Source of the DNA: Pseudomonadota bacterium
GTDB taxonomy: Bacteria > Desulfobacterota > GWC2-55-46 > JADFVP01
Length of the DNA: 17,399 bases
Direction of reading: 5' to 3'
Assembly: GCA_015222595.1 (NCBI GenBank)
Contig: JADFVP010000001.1
Location: 1 to 17,399, forward strand
Positions 6,612 through 13,931 of the stretch are shown in pieces. The translations under genes were made by a program, and so were the position numbers. Within the stretch, counting starts at the first letter, position 1. The number at the start of each line of letters is the position of its first letter. The notes under the pieces are model-generated. The model searched no databases and was not told the DNA's origin. It worked only from the letters and a program-made list of their open reading frames with translations.

Positions 6612-7367
6612 ATGAAAAAAATTTCCGCTACCATAATAGTCCTTAACGAGGAAGCCAACATCGGCGACTGTCTTGAGAGCCTCGACTTCGTAGACGAGAT
6701 CATCGTCTTGGATTCCGGCAGCGCCGACAGAACGGTCGAAATCTGTAAATCATACGGAGCAACCGTCTACACAGACGAGTGGCTCGGCTTCGGCCGCCAG
6801 AAGAACCTGGCAGCAACGCGCACCGCGAACGACTGGGTCTTCAACATAGACGCCGACGAGCGCGTTACTCCGGGGCTAAGGGCCGAGATACTCGATGCCG
6901 TAGAGCGGGATGAAAAGAACGGTTATTGCGTCCCGCGCAAGAACCACTTCGGTGGCAGGTGGGTGCGCCGCTGCGGCTGGTACCCGGACTACAACCTGCG
7001 GCTCTACAAAAAGAGCACCGGGAGCTTCAATGAAAGGCGGGTTCACGAGGCTGTTCAGATTGAAGGGGGCTCCAAAGCCGCCGGATACCTCAAAAATCCG
7101 CTAATTCACCTTACCTACGCCTCGGTGGAAGAGTACCTCGCCCGCGCAGAACGCTATAGCACGCTTGGGGCCGAAGAGCTCTACGAAAGCGGGCGCAGGA
7201 CGAGAGCTACCGACACCACCCTTAGACCGCTCTTCACCTTCTTCAAGATGTATATACTGAAACTCGGCTTCTTGGACGGCGCGCTCGGCTTCAAGCTCTC
7301 TACGCTCTACGCCGGGTACACGCGGGCCAAGTACATTAAACTAAAGGCGCTCTCAGAGGGCGGCTGA
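6612..7367 (+). CDS. WaaE/KdtX-like LPS core GT2 glycosyltransferase
   Basis: This is a 251-residue cytoplasmic GT-A enzyme of the WaaE/KdtX type, a family that adds a beta-linked hexose to the inner-core heptose region. Visible motifs are ATIIVLNEEANI (6-17), DSGSADRT (34-41), the acceptor-side motif GFGRQKN (59-65) and the metal-binding DADE (80-83). Then come the conserved GGRWVRRCGWYPDYNLRLYK stretch and the HEAV motif. The length matches the family (about 250-260). The ATG start is clear, but there is no Shine-Dalgarno sequence; the first codons are A-rich. It stands between two non-coding gaps, so it may have its own transcript. The exact donor and linkage are inferred from family resemblance. 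Confidence 0.85.
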   Translation: MKKISATIIVLNEEANIGDCLESLDFVDEIIVLDSGSADRTVEICKSYGATVYTDEWLGFGRQKNLAATRTANDWVFNIDADERVTPGLRAEILDAVERDEKNGYCVPRKNHFGGRWVRRCGWYPDYNLRLYKKSTGSFNERRVHEAVQIEGGSKAAGYLKNPLIHLTYASVEEYLARAERYSTLGAEELYESGRRTRATDTTLRPLFTFFKMYILKLGFLDGALGFKLSTLYAGYTRAKYIKLKALSEGG

Positions 7368-7489
7368 GCCACGGGTCTCAAGCACCGGATTCTGTTCTCC
7401 GCTGAAAACCCACCGGGCCCCACCGGGTCGCCGGGCTTGCCAACATACACAAAAAAGGGTACTCTTCTTACTTAGCATCCTCCCGTCGA

Positions 7490-7553
7490 GTTATCTTTGG
7501 GTTATCTTTAAAGAAGTGTAGGGTTCTCTTTGGGTTCTCTTTAAAGAAGTGCA
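7490..7553. repeat. 33-bp tandem repeat, each unit containing an 11-bp tandem repeat
   Basis: Unit 1 (7490-7520) and unit 2 (7523-7553) are 31 bases each at a 33-base offset. Each holds two GTT(A/C)TCTTT cores 11 bases apart and ends in TCTTTAAAGAAGTG. They differ at three positions: both cores read GTTATC in unit 1 and GTTCTC in unit 2, and GTGTA becomes GTGCA. TCTTTAAAGA inside each unit is itself a palindrome. Confidence 0.85.
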
Positions 7554-7611
7554 CGGCTTTGGACACTCAGACAGGTAGGACAGGCGGGGCAGCATACCGA
7601 CCGGGGTTTTC

Positions 7612-7626
7612 GGCCCGGCACGGGCC
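7612..7626. other. Short GC hairpin
   Basis: GGCCCG (7612-7617) and CGGGCC (7621-7626) form a perfect six-pair stem with a GCA loop. No T-run follows, so it is not an intrinsic terminator. It lies about 35 bases before the next gene and could affect its mRNA leader. Confidence 0.5.
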
Positions 7627-7644
7627 CGACCCGACACTCACTTA

Positions 7645-7656
7645 AAGAGCGCTCTT
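7645..7656. promoter_or_regulatory. 12-base palindrome abutting a start codon
   Basis: AAGAGCGCTCTT is a perfect palindrome ending three bases before ATG 7660. It includes the only purine-rich candidate ribosome-binding stretch (AAGAG), so it could fold over the site or bind a dimeric protein. The role is unproven. Confidence 0.35.
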
Positions 7657-7659
7657 CTG

Positions 7660-8655
7660 ATGATCCATATTCTACTCTGTCCGCACGTTCTAAGTTTCGG
7701 AGGCGCTCAGTCGAGCCTTCACCACTGGGCCCGCCACCTCGACCCGTCGCGGTTCAAGATCAGCGTGCTGGCTATGGCTGCGGGGGGCTTTAGCGAGAAG
7801 TACGAGGCCACCTACCCGACCCTTTACGACGAACCCGGCTACCCCAACATTGGCCGGTTTATCTCGGAGCTAAAGCCAGACATACTCCACGCGGCACCGG
7901 GCGGAGGCACAGACCTCGCCTACATAACAAGGGCCGCAGGACTTACCACAGTTACCCAGACCGTTATGTGCCCGCGAAAAGCCGGGAACGTAAAAGACGT
8001 TGCTGCTAGCGTCGTGCTTTCGAAGTTCGTTCTTTCGCTACAGGCACCGGGCGCAGATAATATAGTGCAGATAGATGCACCGTTCGACACATCGGACTAC
8101 GACGTAAAGTATGGCAGGGCGCACTTCGGGCTGCCCGAAAACAAAATACTGATCGGCTCGCTCGGAAATGCGCGCAAAGAGAACAGCCACTTTTTGAAGA
8201 TCGCGCGCCACTATAATAATCCGGACGTCCACTTCGCCATAAAGAGTAATCAGAAGTACAAGTACCTGCTTGGCCGAAGCCGCATTACCTCTATAGAGAG
8301 GGAACTTTCCGAGGACGAGAAGCTGAGCTTTATAAACTGCTTCGATATCTTCCTCTACCCGACCTCTAACGAGGCGTACGGCGTAGTCTTTCTAGAGGCG
8401 ATGAGCCAGAAGGTGCCTATAGTAACCTACGACGACTCTGCCAACCCGGAGACCGTAGGGGCGGGAGGCGTTATGACGCCCCTGAACGACATAGATAAAA
8501 TGACGGGCGCGCTCGACTCTCTGGTCAAAGATAAAGAGGCCCGGGCACGGATCGGCCAGAGCGGCTACGACCTTTTCGTAAAACGGAACGACCCCAAGAA
8601 AATAGCAAAGCAGTACGAAGCCTTCTTTGAAGGGGCGAATAAAAGGCAGAGGTAG
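7660..8655 (+). CDS. GT4-family glycosyltransferase
   Basis: This is a 331-residue retaining GT-B enzyme. The N-terminal domain has the glycine-rich FGGAQSSLHHWARHL motif for acceptor binding (about residues 13-27). In the C-terminal domain, GSLGNARKENSHF is the donor-domain entry. The E-x7-E signature is E238 and E246 in NEAYGVVFLEAMS. It resembles O-antigen and core transferases of group 1, but I cannot name the sugar. The start ATG has no good Shine-Dalgarno sequence and lies next to a palindrome. The next gene begins one base after its stop codon, so the three genes 7660-10474 probably form one transcript. Confidence 0.85.
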   Translation: MIHILLCPHVLSFGGAQSSLHHWARHLDPSRFKISVLAMAAGGFSEKYEATYPTLYDEPGYPNIGRFISELKPDILHAAPGGGTDLAYITRAAGLTTVTQTVMCPRKAGNVKDVAASVVLSKFVLSLQAPGADNIVQIDAPFDTSDYDVKYGRAHFGLPENKILIGSLGNARKENSHFLKIARHYNNPDVHFAIKSNQKYKYLLGRSRITSIERELSEDEKLSFINCFDIFLYPTSNEAYGVVFLEAMSQKVPIVTYDDSANPETVGAGGVMTPLNDIDKMTGALDSLVKDKEARARIGQSGYDLFVKRNDPKKIAKQYEAFFEGANKRQR

Positions 8656-8656
8656 C

Positions 8657-9670
8657 ATGAAGAAGGGCCTTAAAATAAATTTTCTCTCTCATCTGAACCC
8701 CTTCCACTACGGTGGAGGCGGAGAGCAGATAACGAGCGCCATTATAAGAGAGGGCAGGGAGCGCGGCCACGACATAAAGATAGTGGCCATGAAGCCGAAA
8801 AAGTTCAGGCTAACGTCGCGCGTGCTCAAGCACAGAACGCCCGACCTCTGGTTCCTCTTCGACGTCTTGAACTGCCCGGAGGCCAAGGACCACTTCTCGC
8901 GCGACTTCATAGACTCTATCATCTCCGGCGGCAACTACATTATCGGCGAGAACACCTATGTAGACATCTGCTGCCTCAACTCTCTTCCGTGCAACGGGGT
9001 TATCGGCGACGGCAGAAAGTGCGTAATCACTAAAGAAGACTTCTATGGCAAGTTCGACAACAGCAGTGGCTGGAAGAACGGGTACTGCCCGGTGAGCGAC
9101 AACAAGCGGCTCTTTACCGGCGCGCTCGGCTGCATCTTTCTCTCGCCGCTCCACGCCTCGGTCTACGAGCGTATCTACCCGGAGATAGCGGACAAGAGCT
9201 ACATCTTGAAGCCGCTGGTTGACGTAGAGCTATTTACCGACAGAAAAGGCAAACGCGACATAAAGTACGCCTCCTTCGGCGGCATGACCGAGACGCGGGG
9301 CTTTTATAATATCCGGGAAAAGTTCCCCGACGAGCATGTAGTCTTTTTCGGTCTTCGCGGAGAGCATCTGGCGGAGAAGTACAACTACGGCGAGGTGATG
9401 GGCCATATCCCTTACGAAGAGATGCCCGAATTCTTAAACCGCGTAGAGAACTACATCCACATGCCGAGATGGCCGGAGCCGCACGGGCTGATAGTAAATC
9501 AGGCGGCACTCTCTGGCTGCAACCTCATTACCAACGACAATGTCGGCGCCCTTACCCACAAAGCCGACCCTGCCGACAGGACCGGGTACGAGAACAACGC
9601 CTCGGAGTTCTGGAACTACATAGAGGAGAAGGCCGGCCAGGTAAAGTCTTCGAAGAAGAAAGGAAAGTAA
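8657..9670 (+). CDS. GT-B (GT4-like) glycosyltransferase with Cys-rich insert
   Basis: This 337-residue protein has the GT-B layout. The N-terminal FHYGGGGEQITSAIIREG motif fits the acceptor domain, and a C-terminal EPHGLIVNQAALSG fits the donor site. There, E274 is kept but the second glutamate of the E-x7-E pair is Gln282. Six cysteines (105, 106, 112, 122, 144, 159) lie in an insert of about 55 residues before SPLHASVYERIY. Some GT4 proteins carry a Cys cluster at this place, possibly for zinc. I chose ATG 8657 with AGAGGT at 8648-8653. An in-frame TTG at 8627 would overlap the previous gene and adds no domain. The basic C terminus ends in a Lys-rich string. The sugar specificity is unknown. 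Confidence 0.75.
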   Translation: MKKGLKINFLSHLNPFHYGGGGEQITSAIIREGRERGHDIKIVAMKPKKFRLTSRVLKHRTPDLWFLFDVLNCPEAKDHFSRDFIDSIISGGNYIIGENTYVDICCLNSLPCNGVIGDGRKCVITKEDFYGKFDNSSGWKNGYCPVSDNKRLFTGALGCIFLSPLHASVYERIYPEIADKSYILKPLVDVELFTDRKGKRDIKYASFGGMTETRGFYNIREKFPDEHVVFFGLRGEHLAEKYNYGEVMGHIPYEEMPEFLNRVENYIHMPRWPEPHGLIVNQAALSGCNLITNDNVGALTHKADPADRTGYENNASEFWNYIEEKAGQVKSSKKKGK

Positions 9671-9673
9671 CGG

Positions 9674-10474
9674 ATGCATAGAAAGATAGGCGTGGTCTGC
9701 GCCTTTATGGAGGAGGAGCCGATGCACAGTCCGCACTCCGTCCACGGCCTCTTGAACACGCTCTCTTGTATCGCGGACCTTGAGTTCCTCGCGGTCGCAA
9801 ACGGCGCGGAGGTCACCGAAGAGACACGCAAGCTCTTTGAGACGACCCCGCACTCAATACTGCTCGAGCTGCCCGAAAACGTCGGGGTGAGCGCGGCGTG
9901 GAATTTGGGTATAGAACAACTCGACTGCGACCATCTTTTTATACTGAACGACGACCTCTGGCTAAACGCCAGCGTAGTCTTGGAGCTTGTTCGCGTTCTT
10001 AAAGAGATGCCCGACACGGCGGTCGTAGGCGTAGAGGGAGGCGAGTGTACGGAGCTTGGCCCCAACGGCTACCCGGTTGCAACTACTAAGTATAAGAAAG
10101 AGAAGAAACAGGGCTTTTTCAACACAAGCAAAAAGTGGAGCGGCGGGGCCATAGAGGTCTCGGTGGTCAGCGGCTTCCTCTTTGCCATATCGATGGAATT
10201 CGTGAAGAAGACCGGTTTCCGTTTCGACACGCGCTACACCCCGGCCTTCTGCGAAGAGATGGACCTCGCCTTCTTTGCCAGAGCCAACGGCTACAAGGCG
10301 CGGGTACTGCTTGGGATGGACGCCCAGTACGACCACATTCACGGAATAAGCTCAGGGCCGGTGGAAATAAAGTACCTCGACAAGACGATCATGAGCGACG
10401 AACTCTCTGAAAGAAACATAGCCCTCTTTGCAGAGAAGTGGAAAGAACGGGCAGAGGAGCTGATGACCCCGTAA
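9674..10474 (+). CDS. GT2-family glycosyltransferase (rhamnosyltransferase-like)
   Basis: This 266-residue GT-A enzyme lacks the classical SIVIPxYN start; its N terminus is MHRKIGVVCAFMEEE. It keeps ENVGVSAAWNLGI, a typical donor-site element of WbbL-like transferases, and an NDD metal motif (92-94) in place of DxD. The downstream acidic motif EEMD (194-197) in CEEMDLAFFARANGYK provides the usual catalytic-base region. The start lies three bases after the previous stop, with AGGAAAG (9661-9667) as ribosome binding site. It is the last gene of the plus-strand set and converges on the minus-strand operon. The name rhamnosyltransferase-like reflects motif resemblance only. Confidence 0.78.
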   Translation: MHRKIGVVCAFMEEEPMHSPHSVHGLLNTLSCIADLEFLAVANGAEVTEETRKLFETTPHSILLELPENVGVSAAWNLGIEQLDCDHLFILNDDLWLNASVVLELVRVLKEMPDTAVVGVEGGECTELGPNGYPVATTKYKKEKKQGFFNTSKKWSGGAIEVSVVSGFLFAISMEFVKKTGFRFDTRYTPAFCEEMDLAFFARANGYKARVLLGMDAQYDHIHGISSGPVEIKYLDKTIMSDELSERNIALFAEKWKERAEELMTP

Positions 10475-10483
10475 GTGGCCCGT
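10447..10483. other. Weak stem-loop across the convergent gene ends
   Basis: ACGGGC (10447-10452) pairs with GCCCGT (10478-10483) around a 25-base loop that includes the plus-strand stop. GAAA (10441-10444) and TTTC (10488-10491) can extend the stem after an internal loop. There is no T-run on either strand, so it is at best a weak bidirectional termination or mRNA-end structure. Confidence 0.25.
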
Positions 10484-10496
10484 CAACTTTCGTTCT

Positions 10497-11642
10497 CTAC
10501 TTTTCGGCCGCTATCTTTTCGTTAACCGCGTTCACAGCCTCGTAAAGCCGCTTGGGGCTGTGCTTCTCTACGAGCCACTCGCGACCCGCCCGGCCCATCT
10601 TCACCCTCTGTACTTCGTCCCCTAAAATTCCCATTACCGCGCTCTCGAACTCTTCGTGAGTTTCACACGCAACACCGAACTCTTTCTCCACATACGGCAC
10701 GGTCTCTTTTAAGACCACCACAGGAACCTCCGAGGCAAGAGCCTCCTGCACGCAACGCGGCGCACCCTCGACGAGCGAGGCATGCACCAACAGGCGCGCG
10801 CTGTTGTACAACCCCGGCATTAGGGTGTTGTCGAAGAAGCCGCACGTATAGTTGTACGACTTCGCCTTCTTAACGCGCGCGAGCCCAAGCTTGCTCTTCA
10901 TGCTGTTAAAGAACAGAAAGTCCTCGCGCTTGGAAAAGGGCCAGCCCTTGGTTATGCTGCCCACGTGAAGCCACGACAGGTTGTTGCGCCGGACGATTTC
11001 GCGAACCACATGCAACTGCTTTCGGGGAGTTCCGCCGACCGTCATTATGTCGAACCTCTTCTCTGCGCCTCTGGCGGGAGTAAAGAGCGTACTGTTCGCT
11101 CCGAGCGGAAAGTTAATGAGTTTTTCTCTCGGAAGAAATTTTGAGGCGACCTCGATTCCCGTGGCCGTCGGGAGCACCAGAAACCTGCACAGATCGTACT
11201 CCGGCCAGTCGAACTTGTGCGGCTCAAGCCCGCACCTCTCCCAGAGGCAGCTTCTGGGGCCAAAGCCTTCCTTTAAGAGTTCGTCCGCCATGCGGTGGCC
11301 CGTGCCGACCATGTGAATAACGTTCGGGTCGAACCGGCGAACCCAGTCAACGAGCCCGGGAGCGTAAAAGCCGCACCTGCCCTCCTTCGACTTCTCTTCA
11401 CTGTTCTCTACGGGAAAAAAGAGAGACTCGTAGCCGTCGTGCGAAATAGTGAACTGCTCTCCGGTTTCCGAGAGCGAGACGAGCTTTACCGTGTCGCTCT
11501 TCTTCTCGGCACTCAATCTACGCAGATTCGAGTACCAGTCGGAGTACTCAAGGTACTTCGCCTCCGGCGCGCTCTTGTTCCCGACCAGCGAACTGTGAAC
11601 CTGGGTGAAGGGCGGGGTGAACTGGGTAAATAGTATCTTCAC
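10497..11642 (-). CDS. GT4-family glycosyltransferase
   Basis: This 381-residue GT-B enzyme starts with MKILFTQFTPPFTQVHSS. The C-terminal donor domain begins near FDIMTVGGTPRKQLHVV and carries the E-x7-E pair E292 and E300 in EGAPRCVQEALASEVPVVV. The N-terminal domain is divergent and lacks a clean glycine-rich loop, so it is a distant member of group 1. It is the last gene of the minus-strand operon, 73 bases after the heptosyltransferase gene. Only 22 bases separate its stop from that of the plus-strand GT2. Purine-rich AGAGAGCAGCAGTG precedes the start as a poor ribosome binding site. The sugar is unknown. Confidence 0.8.
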   Translation of the reverse strand: MKILFTQFTPPFTQVHSSLVGNKSAPEAKYLEYSDWYSNLRRLSAEKKSDTVKLVSLSETGEQFTISHDGYESLFFPVENSEEKSKEGRCGFYAPGLVDWVRRFDPNVIHMVGTGHRMADELLKEGFGPRSCLWERCGLEPHKFDWPEYDLCRFLVLPTATGIEVASKFLPREKLINFPLGANSTLFTPARGAEKRFDIMTVGGTPRKQLHVVREIVRRNNLSWLHVGSITKGWPFSKREDFLFFNSMKSKLGLARVKKAKSYNYTCGFFDNTLMPGLYNSARLLVHASLVEGAPRCVQEALASEVPVVVLKETVPYVEKEFGVACETHEEFESAVMGILGDEVQRVKMGRAGREWLVEKHSPKRLYEAVNAVNEKIAAEK

Positions 11643-11677
11643 TGCTGCTCTCTTATCTATTTTTCTTCGGTATCTTC

Positions 11678-11703
11678 GGCAACTGTCTTGGGCAACTGGC
11701 TTG
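11678..11703. repeat. 13-bp tandem repeat between two minus-strand genes
   Basis: GGCAACTGTCTTG and GGCAACTGGCTTG are adjacent with one mismatch, within the 73-base gap between the heptosyltransferase and GT4 genes. No hairpin or promoter is apparent there. Confidence 0.8.
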
Positions 11704-11715
11704 TCGCTCTGCTCT

Positions 11716-12891
11716 CTAAAGACTGATGCCGAGTTTTCTAACGATCGCGTCGAAGACGGTCTCGACCTCTATCTCTGTAACGCAGTCGCTTATCTTCGTT
11801 CCGTCGCAGCCGTCCTGCCCGCACGGTCTGCAGTCGTAGCTATCGAGTGTTATGACCGTGTGCTCATCGCTGGAGGTTGGCCCGTCTCCGGAGGAGGGCC
11901 ACGGAGCCCAGTCGGTTTCGAACGTCGGGCCGAAGAGCGCCACCACCGGGGTCTTTACTGCTGCGGCCATGTGCATGGGAGCCGAGTCTACTCCGAAGAA
12001 GAGTACGGCCCCGTGTATGACCGCGCCAAGCTCCAGGAGCGAGAGGCTGCCCCTGAAACTTATGACATTGGTCTCAAGGGTCTCAAGCGCATCCATAACA
12101 GCCTCCATGTACTCCTGCTCTTTCGAGTCCGGCCCTGAGGTCAGCACGACCTTCGTGCCCGTGCTCTGCACCTTATCTACCAGCTCGGCAACCTTCTCGG
12201 TCGTCCAGCACTTGAACATCCAGCGCGATGTAGGGTGAACGACTATGTACCGCTCGCCCGCCTCCACATCTATGCCTCTGTCCGTCAGTTGCGCCCGCGC
12301 GCTTTCAGCAGCGGCCTCCCCTTCGAAAAACTCGGTCGCTCTCTTAGCTTGCGCGGGAAAGATCCCTATCCGACGGAGACAGTCGAGGTGCCGCTCGACA
12401 TAGTGGCGTCCCGAAGCTACCATCGGCGCCACGTGCGTAAGCGCGGCGTACTTGCCGAAAAGCTCGCCCTTCTTAAGCTCAGGCCCAACCCTTACGGGGG
12501 CTCCGGTTAAGAGCGCGGCGTTGGCGGGTCTGGACCCGGTCGACAGGAGCACCACCAGGGTGTACCCGCCGCCTCGAAGAATCTTTAACAGCCGCAACTC
12601 TTCGCCCGCGCGCTTTAGAGAAAAGCCGCCCTTCAACGCCTCTCGATTCAAGATCACAACAGAGCCGACGTTGGGGTTGTGCGCCAGCATAGCCTCTGTG
12701 CCGGAGTTCACATAAGCATCTATCTCGGCCCACGGCATAGCCTCTTTTAAGGCCGCAAAGACCGGGGACGTCAAGAGCACGTCGCCTATGTTCTTGAGAA
12801 TTACGACCAGCACCTTCTTAACGTCTTCAAGGTCCGGGTAGTCGTCGAACTCCGGGTAGCCCGCTCTATCTATCTCTTCGTTTTCGCTCAT
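11716..12891 (-). CDS. waaQ: LPS heptosyltransferase III-like (WaaQ, GT9)
   Basis: It probably adds a third heptose to the inner core from ADP-heptose. It has 391 residues, slightly above the usual 340-360 of WaaQ. After an acidic N-terminal extension of about 27 residues comes VLVVILKNIGDVLLTSPVFAA. The HPTSRWMFKCW motif near residue 217 is a hallmark of WaaQ-type enzymes. DSAPMHMAAAVKTPVVALFGPT forms the donor site. The cysteine cluster C354-x2-C357-x4-C362-x7-C370 parallels those in the plus-strand WaaF and WaaC. The ATG has GAGGAG only one base away, but a wider purine tract lies upstream. It follows the CgeB-like gene by 110 bases, the largest gap in this operon, so an internal promoter is possible. 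The specificity is inferred from motif resemblance. Confidence 0.85.
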   Translation of the reverse strand: MSENEEIDRAGYPEFDDYPDLEDVKKVLVVILKNIGDVLLTSPVFAALKEAMPWAEIDAYVNSGTEAMLAHNPNVGSVVILNREALKGGFSLKRAGEELRLLKILRGGGYTLVVLLSTGSRPANAALLTGAPVRVGPELKKGELFGKYAALTHVAPMVASGRHYVERHLDCLRRIGIFPAQAKRATEFFEGEAAAESARAQLTDRGIDVEAGERYIVVHPTSRWMFKCWTTEKVAELVDKVQSTGTKVVLTSGPDSKEQEYMEAVMDALETLETNVISFRGSLSLLELGAVIHGAVLFFGVDSAPMHMAAAVKTPVVALFGPTFETDWAPWPSSGDGPTSSDEHTVITLDSYDCRPCGQDGCDGTKISDCVTEIEVETVFDAIVRKLGISL

Positions 12892-13001
12892 GCTCCTCTT
12901 TCTTCGCTTCTGTCGTTCTATTTTGCTTTGGTCTTTCTATCTGTCTTTGGATTCGACTTATAGCCGTTCTTTACAAAAATCGCGCTTACAAAAATAGCCC
13001 A
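12892..13001 (-). other. 110-base gap with paired direct repeat upstream of waaQ-like gene
   Basis: TTACAAAAAT occurs at 12971-12980 and 12986-12995, a 15-base period (ATTTTTGTAA on the minus strand). TATAAG on the minus strand (near 12960) is -10-like, but no matching -35 sits 16-18 bases upstream. The gene-proximal half is a purine-rich tract on the coding strand. The gap may hold an internal promoter or operator for the waaQ-like gene; neither is certain. Confidence 0.35.
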
Positions 13002-13931
13002 TTATCCAATAGCATCGACAATCTCTTTGGCCCTGTGCGCGTAGGTGTGGTGCGCAAGTATATGGCGCTGCCCCTCCTCTGCGATCTTGCGCGCGGCCTC
13101 CGGATTCTCTTTATAGTAGCGCGCCTTCTTCAGAGCCTCGTCTGCGGTTCTGTAAGTTACGTAGTGGAGGTTGTCAGTAAAAAGCTCTTCGTAACCCAAA
13201 GAGTCGTAGACGTTTGTCAAGAGCATGCACCTGCCGTTCGCCATAGTCTCGAAGACCCTCATGTTGAGGTCCTGCCCCTTAACGCCCGTAAAGCCCGCGC
13301 CGAGATTAAAGCCGATCGTGCAGCGCGCCACCTCGCGCGTAACGTCTGCGCCGAACCGCTTGCGGTAGTAGAAGTCTGTGCTGAGCCCGGCGCGCTTAAA
13401 GAGCTTTTCGAACTCTTTGCGGTGCTTGTACGGCGCTCCACACATGCCGATGTCGTAGTGACGCCTCTTGCTAAACCTGCCCAAAAGTCCGGTCGGCTTT
13501 TTCGCCGCCTCCATCTCGGGCGTCCAGACGTGCGTTGCAGGGTCTGCGGCCAAAGGCAGCCACCGGGCTTTCGGGCCGAGCTTGCCGACGACGTGTTTCT
13601 GCGCCACCCAGATATAGTCGAAGCCGAACTTCTCGCAGTACGCCTTGTGGATATCGAGCTTGTGGCACGAGTCGATACTGACGTAGGCCATCGGAATCTT
13701 GCGCCCCTTAAAAAAAGGAAACTCCACGGGCAGGCCGCAGTCTACCAGCAGAATAAGGTCTGCTTCGGGCAGTTCAGTCTCTGTCGGCTGCTCTTTGGCA
13801 TGCGGGTCGAAGAGCACCTCCACCACCTCGACCGCGCCTTCGGCCTCCAGGCTCTTTAGCCCGGAGGCGTAATATTCGGACGCCGAGTGCGCAATAGTTG
13901 AGCGCAGATTTATTATCCTCTTAATTGCCAT
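13002..13931 (-). CDS. CgeB-like glycosyltransferase
   Basis: This 309-residue protein has a C-terminal half typical of the CgeB/Glyco_trans_1_2 group. The segment GQDLNMRVFETMANGRCMLLTN lies where the donor site is expected, then LFTDNLHYVTYRTADEAL and an alpha-helical end with YKENPEAARKIAEEGQ and HHTYAHRAKEI. The N-terminal half holds DLILLVDCG and SIDSCHKLDIHKAY, seen in related proteins that bind nucleotide sugars. Its reaction is unknown; relatives occur in spore-coat, flagellar-glycan and LPS loci. I chose ATG 13931, which overlaps the TGA of the previous gene by one base. A GTG one codon earlier is equally in frame. GGGGCGGAAG upstream is a plausible ribosome binding site. Confidence 0.72.
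   Translation of the reverse strand: MAIKRIINLRSTIAHSASEYYASGLKSLEAEGAVEVVEVLFDPHAKEQPTETELPEADLILLVDCGLPVEFPFFKGRKIPMAYVSIDSCHKLDIHKAYCEKFGFDYIWVAQKHVVGKLGPKARWLPLAADPATHVWTPEMEAAKKPTGLLGRFSKRRHYDIGMCGAPYKHRKEFEKLFKRAGLSTDFYYRKRFGADVTREVARCTIGFNLGAGFTGVKGQDLNMRVFETMANGRCMLLTNVYDSLGYEELFTDNLHYVTYRTADEALKKARYYKENPEAARKIAEEGQRHILAHHTYAHRAKEIVDAIG

Larger units (their letters stand above)
7368..7659. other. Non-coding gap with nested repeats, hairpin and palindrome
   Basis: This 292-base stretch has no coding potential that I can see in any frame. It holds a CCCACCGGG direct pair (7409-7417, 7419-7427), a nested tandem repeat (7490-7553), a GC hairpin (7612-7626) and a 12-base palindrome (7645-7656) just before the next start codon. 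No good promoter was found, although TTGGAC (7559-7564) is a -35-like string. Confidence 0.55.

Noticed and set aside
7490..7553. CRISPR-like array
   Set aside because: Only two units, separated by two bases rather than by unique spacers, with sub-repeats inside. No cas gene is present. It is a tandem repeat.
8627..8656. Upstream TTG start (8627) for the Cys-rich GT-B gene
   Set aside because: It would overlap the preceding gene by 29 bases and add only a basic, domain-free stretch. ATG 8657 has AGAGGT just upstream.
13035..13859. 274-residue plus-strand frame inside the CgeB-like gene
   Set aside because: The opposite strand encodes clear glycosyltransferase motifs and is coupled to its neighbour. 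The plus-strand frame is Val/Leu/Arg-rich without domains, as shadows of GC-rich genes often are.
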